Positions 52,438-61,946 of a stretch of DNA of 64,000 nt are shown here, piece by piece. The stretch is from contig NZ_CP119422.1 in assembly GCF_030506285.1 (NCBI RefSeq), positions 2,542,001-2,606,000 of the forward strand, given 5' to 3'. The stretch is from Catalinimonas niigatensis. GTDB taxonomy: Bacteria; Bacteroidota; Bacteroidia; Cytophagales; Cyclobacteriaceae. Numbering within the stretch: position 1 is the first letter of the stretch; the number at the start of each line of letters is the position of its first letter. Both the position numbers and the translations under genes were made by a program. Below the pieces are notes generated by a model, which searched no databases, had not been told where the DNA came from, and was given only the letters and a program-made list of their open reading frames with translations.

Positions 52438-52961
52438 AATTTCCGTTTTATAGAAGCAAATGTAAAATATAAATTGGTTCTTTCAAATGAGAACTATAAT
52501 TAAATTCAAAGAACTTAGGCCTCGTGAGGATTCTATAAGATACCCTTCAAAGAGTGTAAACAGATGTAAAGCCTTAACCTACATCAGAGCGTATAAGAAA
52601 CTGGTAAAGTAATATCCTTATAAAAAGAGAGCTATTTCCCTATTTTATTAACAATACCTGGGCATTAGCTTTAGTGCTTGTAATTGCGCAGTTATCATTT
52701 GTCGTTAATACAATAAATAAGCAAAACTAAGTCTCAGCCTTACTTTTTACCTGTATCAAGTCTATGTAGGTAAAAGTTGATTCTTTAAACTAGATGAAGA
52801 AGAAATGGACTTTCTAGTATTTGAATATGATCAATCTACTACTTAGTTAATACATCACCCTCACTTCCATCATAAAAACAAGGCTAAAAACAACCTTATT
52901 AAGGTAGCATAATAAAAAACTGCTTTAATAAAGTTGGAAATCTCTATATTTTTTGTTAAAT
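52438..52961. other. Intergenic region upstream of GbsR-like regulator and methyltransferase
   Basis: About 520 bp without a supported gene. It holds the second operator-like site (52477-52494) near its left end and otherwise AT-rich sequence. Confidence 0.4.
52477..52494. promoter_or_regulatory. Operator-like palindrome upstream of the GbsR-like gene
   Basis: GTTCTTTCAAATGAGAAC, differing from the site at 51943 in only two central bases; both are followed by TATA. It lies 40 bp upstream of the regulator's start codon, the expected place for autorepression. Confidence 0.7.
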
Positions 52962-53888
52962 ATGACTATTGTAATAAAAACTTATAATAAAGAAAAAATG
53001 ATTACGCATATAGCACAGAAAGAACCTAAATACTTTCAAATACCTAATTATAAGCGTTTGGTAACTGATGGTATGGTCGAAAAGATCAGAAAGGTAGAAT
53101 ACTTTGCAAATACCCATTATTGCAATCTCAAAATTGCCGAGACACTGATGTTCTATACGGATAGATACGTACGACAGCTTTTAGATTTTACAGCAATAAA
53201 CGAGAATACAGTGATTGCTGATATTGGCGCAGGCTTTGGCTGGTTGTCTATGGCTTTTGCTTTTTCTACTGAAGCTAAGGTAATCGCCATTGAAAAAAAT
53301 GAAGCCCGTCTGGAAGCAGGTAAAGAAATAGCTGATATTCTGGGAATTAGCCATAAAATTGAGTGGCGTACCGGAGCATTAGGAGAATTACCCTTGCATG
53401 ACAAGGAAGCGGATGTTGTATATTGTATAGAGGTTCTTGAACATGTCTATAAATCAACTGAAGCCATTCAGGATCTGGCAAGAGTTTCTAACAACCTGCT
53501 TATATTCACCACTCCTAATCTTTGGTTTCCAGTTATTGCACACGATACTCAACTTCCCTTTTGTCACTGGTTGCCCATACCGGTTCGGAAAATTTATGCC
53601 AAACTATTTAACAGAACCCACAGAGAGAACGATAACCTCTTCTGGTCTCCTTTGTCTATAAAGAAAAACACCCCGGATTTCAAACCAGTTTCAAAGTGGC
53701 TTCACTATTCATCCTATCAGAATTTTAAAGATACTTTCCCTTTTTATCTCCCTTATGGAAAAGGACGTTATGTCACAGAAATAGGCGCTAAGAAAAAGCT
53801 GTATTATGACATAGTGTCAAAACTAGGAATTTATTCACATTGGGTATTACCATCCTTGTCTTACGTGCTTAAGAGAAAAAGTAAATGA
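52962..53888 (+). CDS. Class I SAM-dependent methyltransferase
   Basis: A 308-residue methyltransferase. Motif I is VIADIGAGFGWLSMAFAF, motif II VIAIEKNEARLEAG, and the post-I acidic motif VVYCIEVLEHVYKSTEAIQD. The C-terminal 110 residues (WFPVIAHDTQLPFCHWLPIP; WLHYSSYQNFKDTFPF) resemble lipid- or sugar-directed methyltransferases of the UbiG/UbiE-like type. ATG 52962 is preferred to a TTG three codons earlier. Followed by a perfect terminator. Substrate unknown. Confidence 0.82.
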   Translation: MTIVIKTYNKEKMITHIAQKEPKYFQIPNYKRLVTDGMVEKIRKVEYFANTHYCNLKIAETLMFYTDRYVRQLLDFTAINENTVIADIGAGFGWLSMAFAFSTEAKVIAIEKNEARLEAGKEIADILGISHKIEWRTGALGELPLHDKEADVVYCIEVLEHVYKSTEAIQDLARVSNNLLIFTTPNLWFPVIAHDTQLPFCHWLPIPVRKIYAKLFNRTHRENDNLFWSPLSIKKNTPDFKPVSKWLHYSSYQNFKDTFPFYLPYGKGRYVTEIGAKKKLYYDIVSKLGIYSHWVLPSLSYVLKRKSK

Positions 53889-53926
53889 GTACTCTCAATC
53901 TTCTCTTTTAAGAAATTACCATCTAA

Positions 53927-53975
53927 AGAAAGGCTGCATCTTTTTGATTATCTCGAAAAGATGCAGCCTTTCTTT
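53927..53975 (+). terminator. Perfect 18-bp terminator hairpin
   Basis: AGAAAGGCTGCATCTTTT (53927-53944) and its exact complement (53956-53973), with an 11-nt loop. It terminates the methyltransferase gene. Confidence 0.92.
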
Positions 53976-54051
53976 ATGTCAGTTTGTTCTACAATTCAAA
54001 AGCAATGCGTAGAACAGGACCATTCACTTCGGTACTCACTTGCTGGTTTCG

Positions 54052-56763
54052 CTACTCTGCTTTTGTTTCTCCATCCTGATACATGGCATGCTCAGGATTT
54101 CCACCGGCCATAAGATAAGCCAATAAGTCTCTGAGTTCTTCCTTATTCAAACGGTTAATCAATCCCGGAGGCATGACTGACATGGCAGATTGTTTGGTAT
54201 CAGTTACTTCTTCCTTAGGAATTTCCCGGATCTGATCCGGAGCAAAAGGATTTTGCGACAGGAAATAACTTTCTTCATTCTGATCAGTAAGCCTTCCTAC
54301 TACCGACTGCCCGTTTTTCAGATAAAGCACAGTAGAAGCATACTGATCAGAAATGGCCTGATTGGGTTCCATGATCGCTTCTATCATATCTTCAGGAGAA
54401 AAGCGAGTGCCCAATTGAGTGAGATCAGGGCCAATAATTCCACCTTCTCCTCGCATGCTATGGCAGGTGATACATTGGGTGGCAGCATACATATTCTTTC
54501 CTGTCTCAAAATTTCTGTTTTGCAATCCACCGCTATCCAACACTGCCTTGGCTTCATCTATTTCCCAGTTGTGCCAGGGGCCTTCCGGCTGCGGTACATT
54601 TGCCAGATCTGTTCCATTTTTTGATAGAAGCGAATCTCCTGACAATTGGTTATAATGCTCAAATTCACTTTTGGGCACATGAGAAAGAGCTTCCTGACGC
54701 GCTTTGTCAATGAAGCCTATGTAACTGTTTCCTGCCTGAAAATCAAAAGCATTATAAAACCACTGGAAATACCTTTCTCTAAGTGACTGGTTCCAACCTG
54801 ATCTTTGTTTGCTCAGGACAGTAGCATAGTAAGTTTGCTGAGCAGGAGGAACGTTCTTTAACATCTGAGCAATATCCAGCCCGTACTGAGGATTCCGGAG
54901 GATCAGATCGGAGCCATCAGTAGCAGCAGTGGCCTGTTCGGAAGCGCGACCTTCATCTTCTTCCAGCAAGGTCAATGTCTTCTCTATTACTCCAGAATCA
55001 TCCAAATAAACCAGCACCTTGCTGATAGAACTGTTCAGTACTTCCTTATTTGCCGGATAGTGGGGATTAAGATAATCTATCACTGCCTGCCTGGTCGTTG
55101 CTGAAGGCATACCCATTCGAGAAAGGGTAAGTTCAAAGGCTCTTACCAGATCTACCTGCTGTGCTTCGGACAACTGCCCATAATCTACCTCACAGAGCTT
55201 GTTGAGCATCTGGTTCTTTAGGTTTTGATTTCCATGCCGTGCCAGTGCAACCATACCCTGCGTTAGGCGGATAGGATCTTCTTCATCCAGTACTCTTTCC
55301 TGCCAGTTGTTTACTGGCTGATGTTCTATAGCAACGCGTGCTGCATATCTGACAAAACGATCTTCATGGTTAAGGTGGGGCCAGGCTGCTTCCAGACCAC
55401 CTGCTTTATTTTTCTCATGGAATTGCTCCAATTGTGTCCTGATTCCATGCGCCTCAGGCATATCACCTGGTTCTTCATAGGCTGCCAAGGAGACATTTTC
55501 CTGCTCTTCATCAAAGTACACCCGGTAGAGGTCAGAATCCAGTTTACGACCACCGGTCATAAAGTACATAGCTCCATCCGGCCCAATTACACCATCGGTC
55601 AGAGGCAGTGGCATTCCGGAAATAAACTCTTCTTTTTCTGCACTATAAGAAGCTCCTTCGGGCTGTAAATGGATGGCGTAGATAATTCCGAAGCTCCAGT
55701 CAAAAGCAAAGAGAGCATCCTGATAAGAATCAGGAAAGGCAGCACTTTTTCCATGCAGCACTCCAGTAGGAGAACCCTGACCGATATTCAGGACAGCCGG
55801 TAAATTATCTGGATAAGCGGGCGACCATTTGCTGTTTCCGGTGCGCCAGCCAAACTCTCCTCCGCTGGTAACATGGCAGATACGGGTAGGGCGATACCAG
55901 GGCATGCCCAGGTCCCACTCCATATCAGAATCAAAGGTGAACATATCTCCAGCCTGGTTAAAAGCCAGATCAAAAGGATTACGGAAACCCACACTTACCA
56001 TCTCCCAATCTTTTCCGAGTGAGTCTATTTTTGCGATCCAGCCTCCGGGAGCCATACGATCGTTGGCATGGCCTCTGGGGTCTTTGATCAGGGGAAAAAG
56101 GTTATCTTCCTGCCACACTTTAGGTATTCTGTAAGCATCCATCTCCGGCACGTCAGTGTGATTTCCGGCGATAACATAAAGTGACTGCTCATCAGGGCTC
56201 ATAACAATACTGTGCGGACCATGCTCACCTGAACCTTCCAGTGCTTTCAGCAAGCTAATTTTGTCAAACTGGTCGTCATTATCTGTGTCTTGCAGACGGT
56301 ACAAACCACTTCCTTTGTCAAACTCATCGTTACTTCTATGATTAACCATCACATACAAGCTATTGAAGGCATATAATAATCCCTGGGCATAACCCATCTG
56401 GATGATTGAATCGGCGGCAGGCTCTTCTGTTTGTATCTTTAACTTTTCAATCTTTGGTGTTAGTGAGTCGGAACCAATAGGTGTCAGTTCCATACGATAC
56501 AAAGCGCCATATTGATCAGAGGTAATCAATCTACCCTGGTCATCAAAAGTCATAGAAACCCAAGAACCCATCTCATTTTCAGAAGGACTATACAAATGCT
56601 CGGCTTTGAAGCCGGATTGAAGTTTGAGCTTCTCTAACTTGGGAGGGAGGGGTTCCGCTTGCTGTTCGGATGCATTATCCTGTACACTATTACAGGCAGC
56701 AGACAGTAGGAAAAGGATCAATGTAAACATTGGACCTGGCGAGGCATTTTTCAGATCTAGCAT
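54052..56763 (-). CDS. Beta-propeller lipoprotein with HEAT-like and cytochrome c domains
   Basis: A 903-residue protein. The lipobox is LLSAAC (about 20). Residues about 45-430 form a sugar-dehydrogenase-like beta-propeller (DGPDGAMYFMTGGRKLDSDL region; GEFGWRTGNSKW), about 440-700 look like helical HEAT repeats, and the C-terminus is a monohaem cytochrome c: C764-ITC-H768 in TQCITCHSMRGEGGIIGPDL, with distal Met likely in SAMSVMPPG. This layout is like the PVC-type dehydrogenase-cytochrome proteins of planctomycetes and Bacteroidota. It probably oxidises a sugar or alcohol and passes electrons to the haem. Confidence 0.85.
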   Translation of the reverse strand: MLDLKNASPGPMFTLILFLLSAACNSVQDNASEQQAEPLPPKLEKLKLQSGFKAEHLYSPSENEMGSWVSMTFDDQGRLITSDQYGALYRMELTPIGSDSLTPKIEKLKIQTEEPAADSIIQMGYAQGLLYAFNSLYVMVNHRSNDEFDKGSGLYRLQDTDNDDQFDKISLLKALEGSGEHGPHSIVMSPDEQSLYVIAGNHTDVPEMDAYRIPKVWQEDNLFPLIKDPRGHANDRMAPGGWIAKIDSLGKDWEMVSVGFRNPFDLAFNQAGDMFTFDSDMEWDLGMPWYRPTRICHVTSGGEFGWRTGNSKWSPAYPDNLPAVLNIGQGSPTGVLHGKSAAFPDSYQDALFAFDWSFGIIYAIHLQPEGASYSAEKEEFISGMPLPLTDGVIGPDGAMYFMTGGRKLDSDLYRVYFDEEQENVSLAAYEEPGDMPEAHGIRTQLEQFHEKNKAGGLEAAWPHLNHEDRFVRYAARVAIEHQPVNNWQERVLDEEDPIRLTQGMVALARHGNQNLKNQMLNKLCEVDYGQLSEAQQVDLVRAFELTLSRMGMPSATTRQAVIDYLNPHYPANKEVLNSSISKVLVYLDDSGVIEKTLTLLEEDEGRASEQATAATDGSDLILRNPQYGLDIAQMLKNVPPAQQTYYATVLSKQRSGWNQSLRERYFQWFYNAFDFQAGNSYIGFIDKARQEALSHVPKSEFEHYNQLSGDSLLSKNGTDLANVPQPEGPWHNWEIDEAKAVLDSGGLQNRNFETGKNMYAATQCITCHSMRGEGGIIGPDLTQLGTRFSPEDMIEAIMEPNQAISDQYASTVLYLKNGQSVVGRLTDQNEESYFLSQNPFAPDQIREIPKEEVTDTKQSAMSVMPPGLINRLNKEELRDLLAYLMAGGNPEHAMYQDGETKAE

Positions 56764-57192
56764 ATCAGGTGGTTGTCTATTAGTAATATCTTCTTTGAGT
56801 ATACAGAATTAAAAACATGAATGCTATATACTAAGTAATTTGTGGTTAAATATACAATTTATTTTAAGCGATTTCCTAGGCAAAGGATTCAGCACATGTT
56901 GGATTGTATAAGGTTTATTTTAGCTGATCAGAGTGATCAATTAAACATAGAACTCTCTCTTATTTCTACATTTTTAAATATGTATTATTTCAAACCACTC
57001 CATAGAATCAGAGAAAAACTCCGATGAGATCATCATTCAGAAAATGGATTAAAAGAATGATGTATAGCAAGTCAAATATTCTTTCAACTCAAAGCATCAG
57101 AGAGTCACAGTATCTCAAAAGGTATGGAGGGTGATGAAAAACTCTCTCTTACGAAATCACGTTTTAAGTAGAACAACATTAACCTGATTAGA
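56764..57192. other. Intergenic region, no supported gene
   Basis: Two short open frames (56842-57027, GTG start, and 57024-57134) were considered but show no family match or start-site support. AT-rich region that should hold promoters of the flanking genes. Confidence 0.4.
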
Positions 57193-58032
57193 ATGAACCT
57201 TACCCAAACTGAAGAAAGTCCCTATCCATTGGATTCACAGCAATCTCCAATTTCTGGCAGACAGGAAGAACCATATATCTGGCGCTATCTGCGCTCTTAT
57301 GAAGGCAAAGCGATGGCCGAGCTGGTGATCTGGGAAGAAAGAATGCAAAAAGGCCCCAACCTTATTGATAAATTGTCCAAAGAAATACAGCATAAGATCA
57401 ACACGATTATTCCTGAAAAATTTCACCAAGCTGTCACGCTGGCCATCAAACAGATGGTACGATCCATTCTTTTTGGCTCAGAGTTTACGACTAAAAAACC
57501 ATTGACCGGACTAAGTTTTCAGGAACGTGAAGTAAAAGCACAGCGCTGTATCAATATTTATAATAAGCTTGCTGCTACCGAAGGAGGCATTACGGGTGCG
57601 GGTGGGTTTTTGATGGCCATGGCTGACTTTCCGCTTTTTCTGAGCCTCAAGATGAAAATGCTCTATGAAATTGCTGCCATTTATGGCTTTGATGTCAGAG
57701 ATTACCGTGAACGTTTGTATCTGTTGAGAATATTTCAGCTGGCTTTTTCCAGCCAGCAGCAGCGTAATGTGGTATTTGAACAGCTTAGAAACTGGGAAGT
57801 GTATAGCAAAAGTCTGCCTAACGATATTCATGCTTTTGACTGGCGGGCTTTTCAGTTGGAATATCGCGATTATCTGGATCTGGCCAAACTGGCTCAGATG
57901 ATTCCCGGCATAGGAGCAGCGGTAGGTGTGGTGGTAAATTATCGCCTGACCAACCATCTGGGCAAAACTGCAATGAATGCTTACCGTATGCGCTGGAAAG
58001 GTTCCCGTAGAGTAGAGACGATCAGCATTTAA
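57193..58032 (+). CDS. EcsC-family protein
   Basis: A 279-residue member of the EcsC family: EEPYIWRYLRSYEGKAMAEL, LAATEGGITGAGGFLMAMAD, FLSLKMKMLYEIAAIYGFD and MIPGIGAAVGVVVNYRLTNH. The two glycine-rich hydrophobic stretches are weak membrane-association segments. The family is named after the Bacillus ecsABC genes; its molecular function is unknown. No ABC genes are adjacent here. Confidence 0.88.
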   Translation: MNLTQTEESPYPLDSQQSPISGRQEEPYIWRYLRSYEGKAMAELVIWEERMQKGPNLIDKLSKEIQHKINTIIPEKFHQAVTLAIKQMVRSILFGSEFTTKKPLTGLSFQEREVKAQRCINIYNKLAATEGGITGAGGFLMAMADFPLFLSLKMKMLYEIAAIYGFDVRDYRERLYLLRIFQLAFSSQQQRNVVFEQLRNWEVYSKSLPNDIHAFDWRAFQLEYRDYLDLAKLAQMIPGIGAAVGVVVNYRLTNHLGKTAMNAYRMRWKGSRRVETISI

Positions 58033-58043
58033 AAAAAAACTGA

Positions 58044-59177
58044 CTATTGTGCAGTAGTATCTGGACGATACTCAGCAACTGCAATTTTAGAATCGGCTGT
58101 TCCGTAATAGAGCAGCCATTTTTTATTGAAAGGAACCAATCCTTCCAGAAACACGACTTTATTCACCTGCCCAAAAATTTCATAATCCTTGTCAGGACGA
58201 AAAAAATCCTCTTCCAGGCGATCTATGAGTTTAGCAGGATCATCTTTGTCAAAAAGGGCTTGTCCGGCTCTGTAAGTACCTTCTTCTATGTTCATATCCC
58301 GCGTTTCTCCATAGTTTCGCCCATTGTAAATAAGCCGTATGCCTCCATCTATCAGCATGGCAGGAGGGCCAGGTTCTACCAGATCGCTGTCAAAATAGCC
58401 GGGCCGATAGCTCATTACAATTTTTAGTGTATCCTTTTCTTCCAGCGGTTGCCAATGGATCAGATCATCTGAGGTAGCAGCATACATATATTTATCGCCC
58501 CAGTACATCCAGTACCTACCGTTCACTTTTCGGGCAATCAGTTGGCTTCCCTGCTGCTGACAGACAATCGCTCCTGATTTTCCCCATACATCCTGATACT
58601 TACCCTCATATGCCTCGGCAAACGCCAAACCATGTTTGGTCCACTGTTTCAGATCGGGCGAACTTGCTACGCACAAACGCGCTGTTTCTCCGTCGTAAGC
58701 AGTATAGGTCATGATGTAAGTACCTTCTTCTGTTTCTACTACTCTGGGATCTTCTATCCCTCCTTCCCACTCATACTTTTTCATAAAATCTTCATCAGGA
58801 TACAGCACAGGTTCTTCCAGTTTACTGAAATGATAGCCATCTTCACTGATTGCCAGTCCGATACGTGAAGTGCCGTTGTAGATACCCACACTATCCTCTG
58901 CCCGGTAAATCATATACACCAGACTATCCTTTACCACCACTGCCGGATTGAACACATCTTTGACTTCCCACAAAACTTCTTCTCCACGTACAGGACACAT
59001 AAAACTTCTTTCGTCGGAAGGAAGGAGGCAGGGATTTACCGAATCTACCTTTTGAAAAGGAAGCAATGTCCAATCTTCTGTTGGCTTTTCATTGGCAAAG
59101 GTTTGTTCTGATGCAGTTTGCTGCTGACAAGCCTGTATGCCAACAGCGGCAGTTAATAATAGTATGAAGAATCTCAT
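58044..59177 (-). CDS. GH130-family glycoside hydrolase/phosphorylase lipoprotein
   Basis: A 377-residue five-bladed beta-propeller enzyme with a lipobox GIQAC, so it is outside the cytoplasm. GH130 signatures are FNPAVVVKDSLVYMIYRAED, SRIGLAISEDGYHF and GGIEDPRVVETEEGTYIMTY. Cytoplasmic GH130 members are mannoside phosphorylases; exported ones lacking the phosphate-binding residues are beta-1,2-mannosidases, which is the more likely activity for a surface lipoprotein. Predicted substrate: beta-mannosides, possibly of yeast or algal origin. Confidence 0.82.
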   Translation of the reverse strand: MRFFILLLTAAVGIQACQQQTASEQTFANEKPTEDWTLLPFQKVDSVNPCLLPSDERSFMCPVRGEEVLWEVKDVFNPAVVVKDSLVYMIYRAEDSVGIYNGTSRIGLAISEDGYHFSKLEEPVLYPDEDFMKKYEWEGGIEDPRVVETEEGTYIMTYTAYDGETARLCVASSPDLKQWTKHGLAFAEAYEGKYQDVWGKSGAIVCQQQGSQLIARKVNGRYWMYWGDKYMYAATSDDLIHWQPLEEKDTLKIVMSYRPGYFDSDLVEPGPPAMLIDGGIRLIYNGRNYGETRDMNIEEGTYRAGQALFDKDDPAKLIDRLEEDFFRPDKDYEIFGQVNKVVFLEGLVPFNKKWLLYYGTADSKIAVAEYRPDTTAQ

Positions 59178-59284
59178 AGGTTAGGCCCTTTAGTTGATCA
59201 ACAATCCGTAATTCGTTTTACTTGGCAAATTTGGAAAATAGTTTTTTCCTTTTAGTCAGTTCTTCAAAAGACTCAACCTGTAAC

Positions 59285-59316
59285 AAAAAAGGCCAGCTCT
59301 TATGAGCAGACCTTTT
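59285..59316 (-). terminator. Terminator of the TonB-dependent receptor gene
   Basis: Imperfect stem AAAGGCCAGCTC/GAGCAGACCTTT (59288-59299 and 59304-59315) with one mismatch and one wobble, followed on the minus strand by a T6 run. Confidence 0.75.
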
Positions 59317-59344
59317 CTTATCTCAAAACACTCTAATTATGCTC

Positions 59345-61771
59345 TTAAAATTCCATATCATCGCCTCCTCTTTCTCCTCCGCCTCCTCTTTCTCTATCTC
59401 CACGCTGACGTCCTTTGATGTCGTTCAGGCGGTAGGTAAAGGATAAAGTAATCTGACGTACTCCCCACTGAAATTCAGTAGACTCATAAAATGAATCCGT
59501 AAATGTCTCGTATCTGAACTTCCTGGTATTAAAAAGGTCTCTTACATTGAATGCCAGGGTAGCTTTGTTTTGCATGATCTCGCGGGTGGCTCCCAGATCA
59601 AAAGCATAAAAAGCTTTTCTTCTTCCCTGCGTCGTTTCTTCGGGAGCACGATAAAAACCGCTGAACTGTATATCAAAGATGTTAGGAATTTTCCACTTTG
59701 AAGTAAAACGACCACTCATGGTATAAGTATCGGCATTAAGTGCCTGTCCGTCAAACTCTCCTTCAGTAATAGAGCGGTAAAAATTCATGTTTGCATTAAC
59801 ATTCCACCAGGAGAATAAATCTCTGGAGCCATTCAATTCAAATCCATAAGCGTTTTGGGTGCTCAGGTTTTGAGGACGCGTAAAGGTAACCACCAAACTA
59901 TCCACAGTTTCTGACCATCTTACCCGCTCTACCACATCATCAGTAAAGCGATAGTACGCTCCAAAATACACATTACCGCTGGCATAGTTATAGAGATACC
60001 CCAGTTCGTAGCTGTCGGTAAATTCAGGATTAAGATCTGGGTTACCAAAACGGAAATTACGGGCATCGGTAAAACTGGAAAAGGGGTTCAATTCTCTAAA
60101 ACCAGGACGGTTGATTCTCCGGCTATAACTGGCCTGCAAAGAATTGGTTTTGGTAAGTTGATACGTCAGGAAAGCACTGGGAAAAAAGTTAATGTAATCT
60201 TTATCATTTTTCTCATCTGTTTGAACCAGATGCGTAGTAATGTCTGTGGCTTCAGCTCTCAAACCGCCCTGATAAGACCATTTACCGGTTTTGTTGCTCA
60301 ATATCGCATAGGCCGCATAAATATTTTCATCGTAGTTGAATGTGTTGGTAAATCCGGGTAAGGAGATCCAGTCACCTGACTCTTCCTGCTCTTCTACGAT
60401 ATAGGCATTGTTAATCTGACGCAAGGTATTTCTAACCCCTGTTTCAAACTTAGCATTCTCTAAGAATGGATAGATATAATCAGCCTGAATTAGCCATTGA
60501 CGTTCGTTTTCGTCATTCAAAGAGCGTTGAACAAGGCTAGAGATCATCTCTTCTTCTTCAAAACCTTCAAACTCATTCTGATTGGCATCTTCTACTTCAC
60601 CACTCTCTCTGTATTGCACATTGGCTGTAAGCTCTCTGCCTTTTTTGTCGTATGTTCTTTTGTAATACAATTCATACTCCTGATTTTCCTCATCTTCATG
60701 CTCCATGTCGGTACGCAGTGTACGCTCCAAAAGGACATTATCAAGTGTGTAATCCCGGTACCAGGTATCGGTATTATTATCCTGATCAGAGACATTATAT
60801 AGAGCTGAGGCAGTGATGGTATTGTATTCATTGATGATAAAGTCTGTACCTACTCTAAAGTTGTTGGACAAACCACCGCGCACTCTGTCATTGGTTCTTC
60901 TGGTGATATATTCTTCATCATAAAATTCCTGATAGGAGCTTCCTCTTCCTGGTGAGCGGCGGTAGTTCACTCCGTAGTTCACAAAGAAATTCATCCAGCT
61001 TTTACGATAGTTCATGTTGATAGATGCTCCGTAATTTTCAGGAGTACCTATGTTGGTTGTAAATGACCCATTCAATCCTGAGTTCTTCTTCTTTTTCAGT
61101 ACAATATTGATGATACCGGCAGAGCCTTCAGCATCATAACGGGCGGAGGGGTTGGTTACTACTTCTACTCTTTCAATCACATCGCCATTGAGGGTACGCA
61201 AGCCATCAGTATTTCCAATACCAATCAAGCCGGAGGGTTTGCCATCTACCAATATTCTTACATTTCCACTACCCCTTAAGCTCACATTTCCATCTACATC
61301 TACTGTTACTGAAGGAAGGTTATCTAAAATGTCAGCGGCATTACGCCCGGTATTGCTCAGGTCCTGCGCCACATTGAATACTCTCTTGTCCAACTCCAAC
61401 ACCATCTGCTCTTTCTGTGCTTCTACTACTACTTCTTGCAAAGTAGCTGTATTAGCGCTAAGAGATAAAGTACCGAGGTCTTTGATTCCATTTCCAATCT
61501 GCACGGCATCTATCAATTTGGTATCGTAGGAAACAAACTGAACTTTGACCATATACTGCCCGGGCTTGGCTTCAATTGTAAATCTTCCATCGCTATCGGT
61601 ATAGCCTCCCGTTACCAGGGTAGAATCAGGGCCTTGCAGTAAGCTTACGGTGGTAAACTCCAGAGGAGATCCGGATTCGGTATCTATAACTTGCCCGGTC
61701 ACACTTCCCTGAGCCAAAAGCAGGTGGGTACTAAACAGACAGAGGATTAAAGAAAGTAAGTTTTTATACAT
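59345..61771 (-). CDS. TonB-dependent receptor / outer membrane beta-barrel protein
   Basis: An 808-residue outer-membrane protein. ATG 61771 gives a signal peptide (YKNLLSLILCLFSTHLLLAQ). A CarboxypepD_reg-like domain follows (GSVTGQVIDTESGSPLEFTT), then the plug (LSNTGRNAADILDNLPSVTV; SLRGSGNVRILVDGKPSGLI) and a barrel of the OMP_b-brl_3 group (SYSRRINRPGFRELNPFSSF). The extreme C-terminus is unusual: RGDRERGGGGERGGDD repeats follow the last barrel strand. Usually such receptors import sugars or siderophores; no SusD partner is next door. Confidence 0.9.
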   Translation of the reverse strand: MYKNLLSLILCLFSTHLLLAQGSVTGQVIDTESGSPLEFTTVSLLQGPDSTLVTGGYTDSDGRFTIEAKPGQYMVKVQFVSYDTKLIDAVQIGNGIKDLGTLSLSANTATLQEVVVEAQKEQMVLELDKRVFNVAQDLSNTGRNAADILDNLPSVTVDVDGNVSLRGSGNVRILVDGKPSGLIGIGNTDGLRTLNGDVIERVEVVTNPSARYDAEGSAGIINIVLKKKKNSGLNGSFTTNIGTPENYGASINMNYRKSWMNFFVNYGVNYRRSPGRGSSYQEFYDEEYITRRTNDRVRGGLSNNFRVGTDFIINEYNTITASALYNVSDQDNNTDTWYRDYTLDNVLLERTLRTDMEHEDEENQEYELYYKRTYDKKGRELTANVQYRESGEVEDANQNEFEGFEEEEMISSLVQRSLNDENERQWLIQADYIYPFLENAKFETGVRNTLRQINNAYIVEEQEESGDWISLPGFTNTFNYDENIYAAYAILSNKTGKWSYQGGLRAEATDITTHLVQTDEKNDKDYINFFPSAFLTYQLTKTNSLQASYSRRINRPGFRELNPFSSFTDARNFRFGNPDLNPEFTDSYELGYLYNYASGNVYFGAYYRFTDDVVERVRWSETVDSLVVTFTRPQNLSTQNAYGFELNGSRDLFSWWNVNANMNFYRSITEGEFDGQALNADTYTMSGRFTSKWKIPNIFDIQFSGFYRAPEETTQGRRKAFYAFDLGATREIMQNKATLAFNVRDLFNTRKFRYETFTDSFYESTEFQWGVRQITLSFTYRLNDIKGRQRGDRERGGGGERGGDDMEF

Positions 61772-61946
61772 GTCAGAAAATAAGGTTTTGATGAGGTTAG
61801 CAAGCGCTATTGACATTTAGAACGAGCGAATTAGCCCGATTGTCTTCACTTTCTTTGGCATTATAGACCAACGCTGAGGAGTATTAGACCAAAACCTACT
61901 CTTTCTGCAAAAATGATTAGAATAATCGACGAATATTAAGAGGTTT

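Noticed and set aside
56842-57134. Two short plus-strand genes before the EcsC gene
   Set aside because: One starts with GTG and both lack recognisable features; they look like random open frames in AT-rich DNA.
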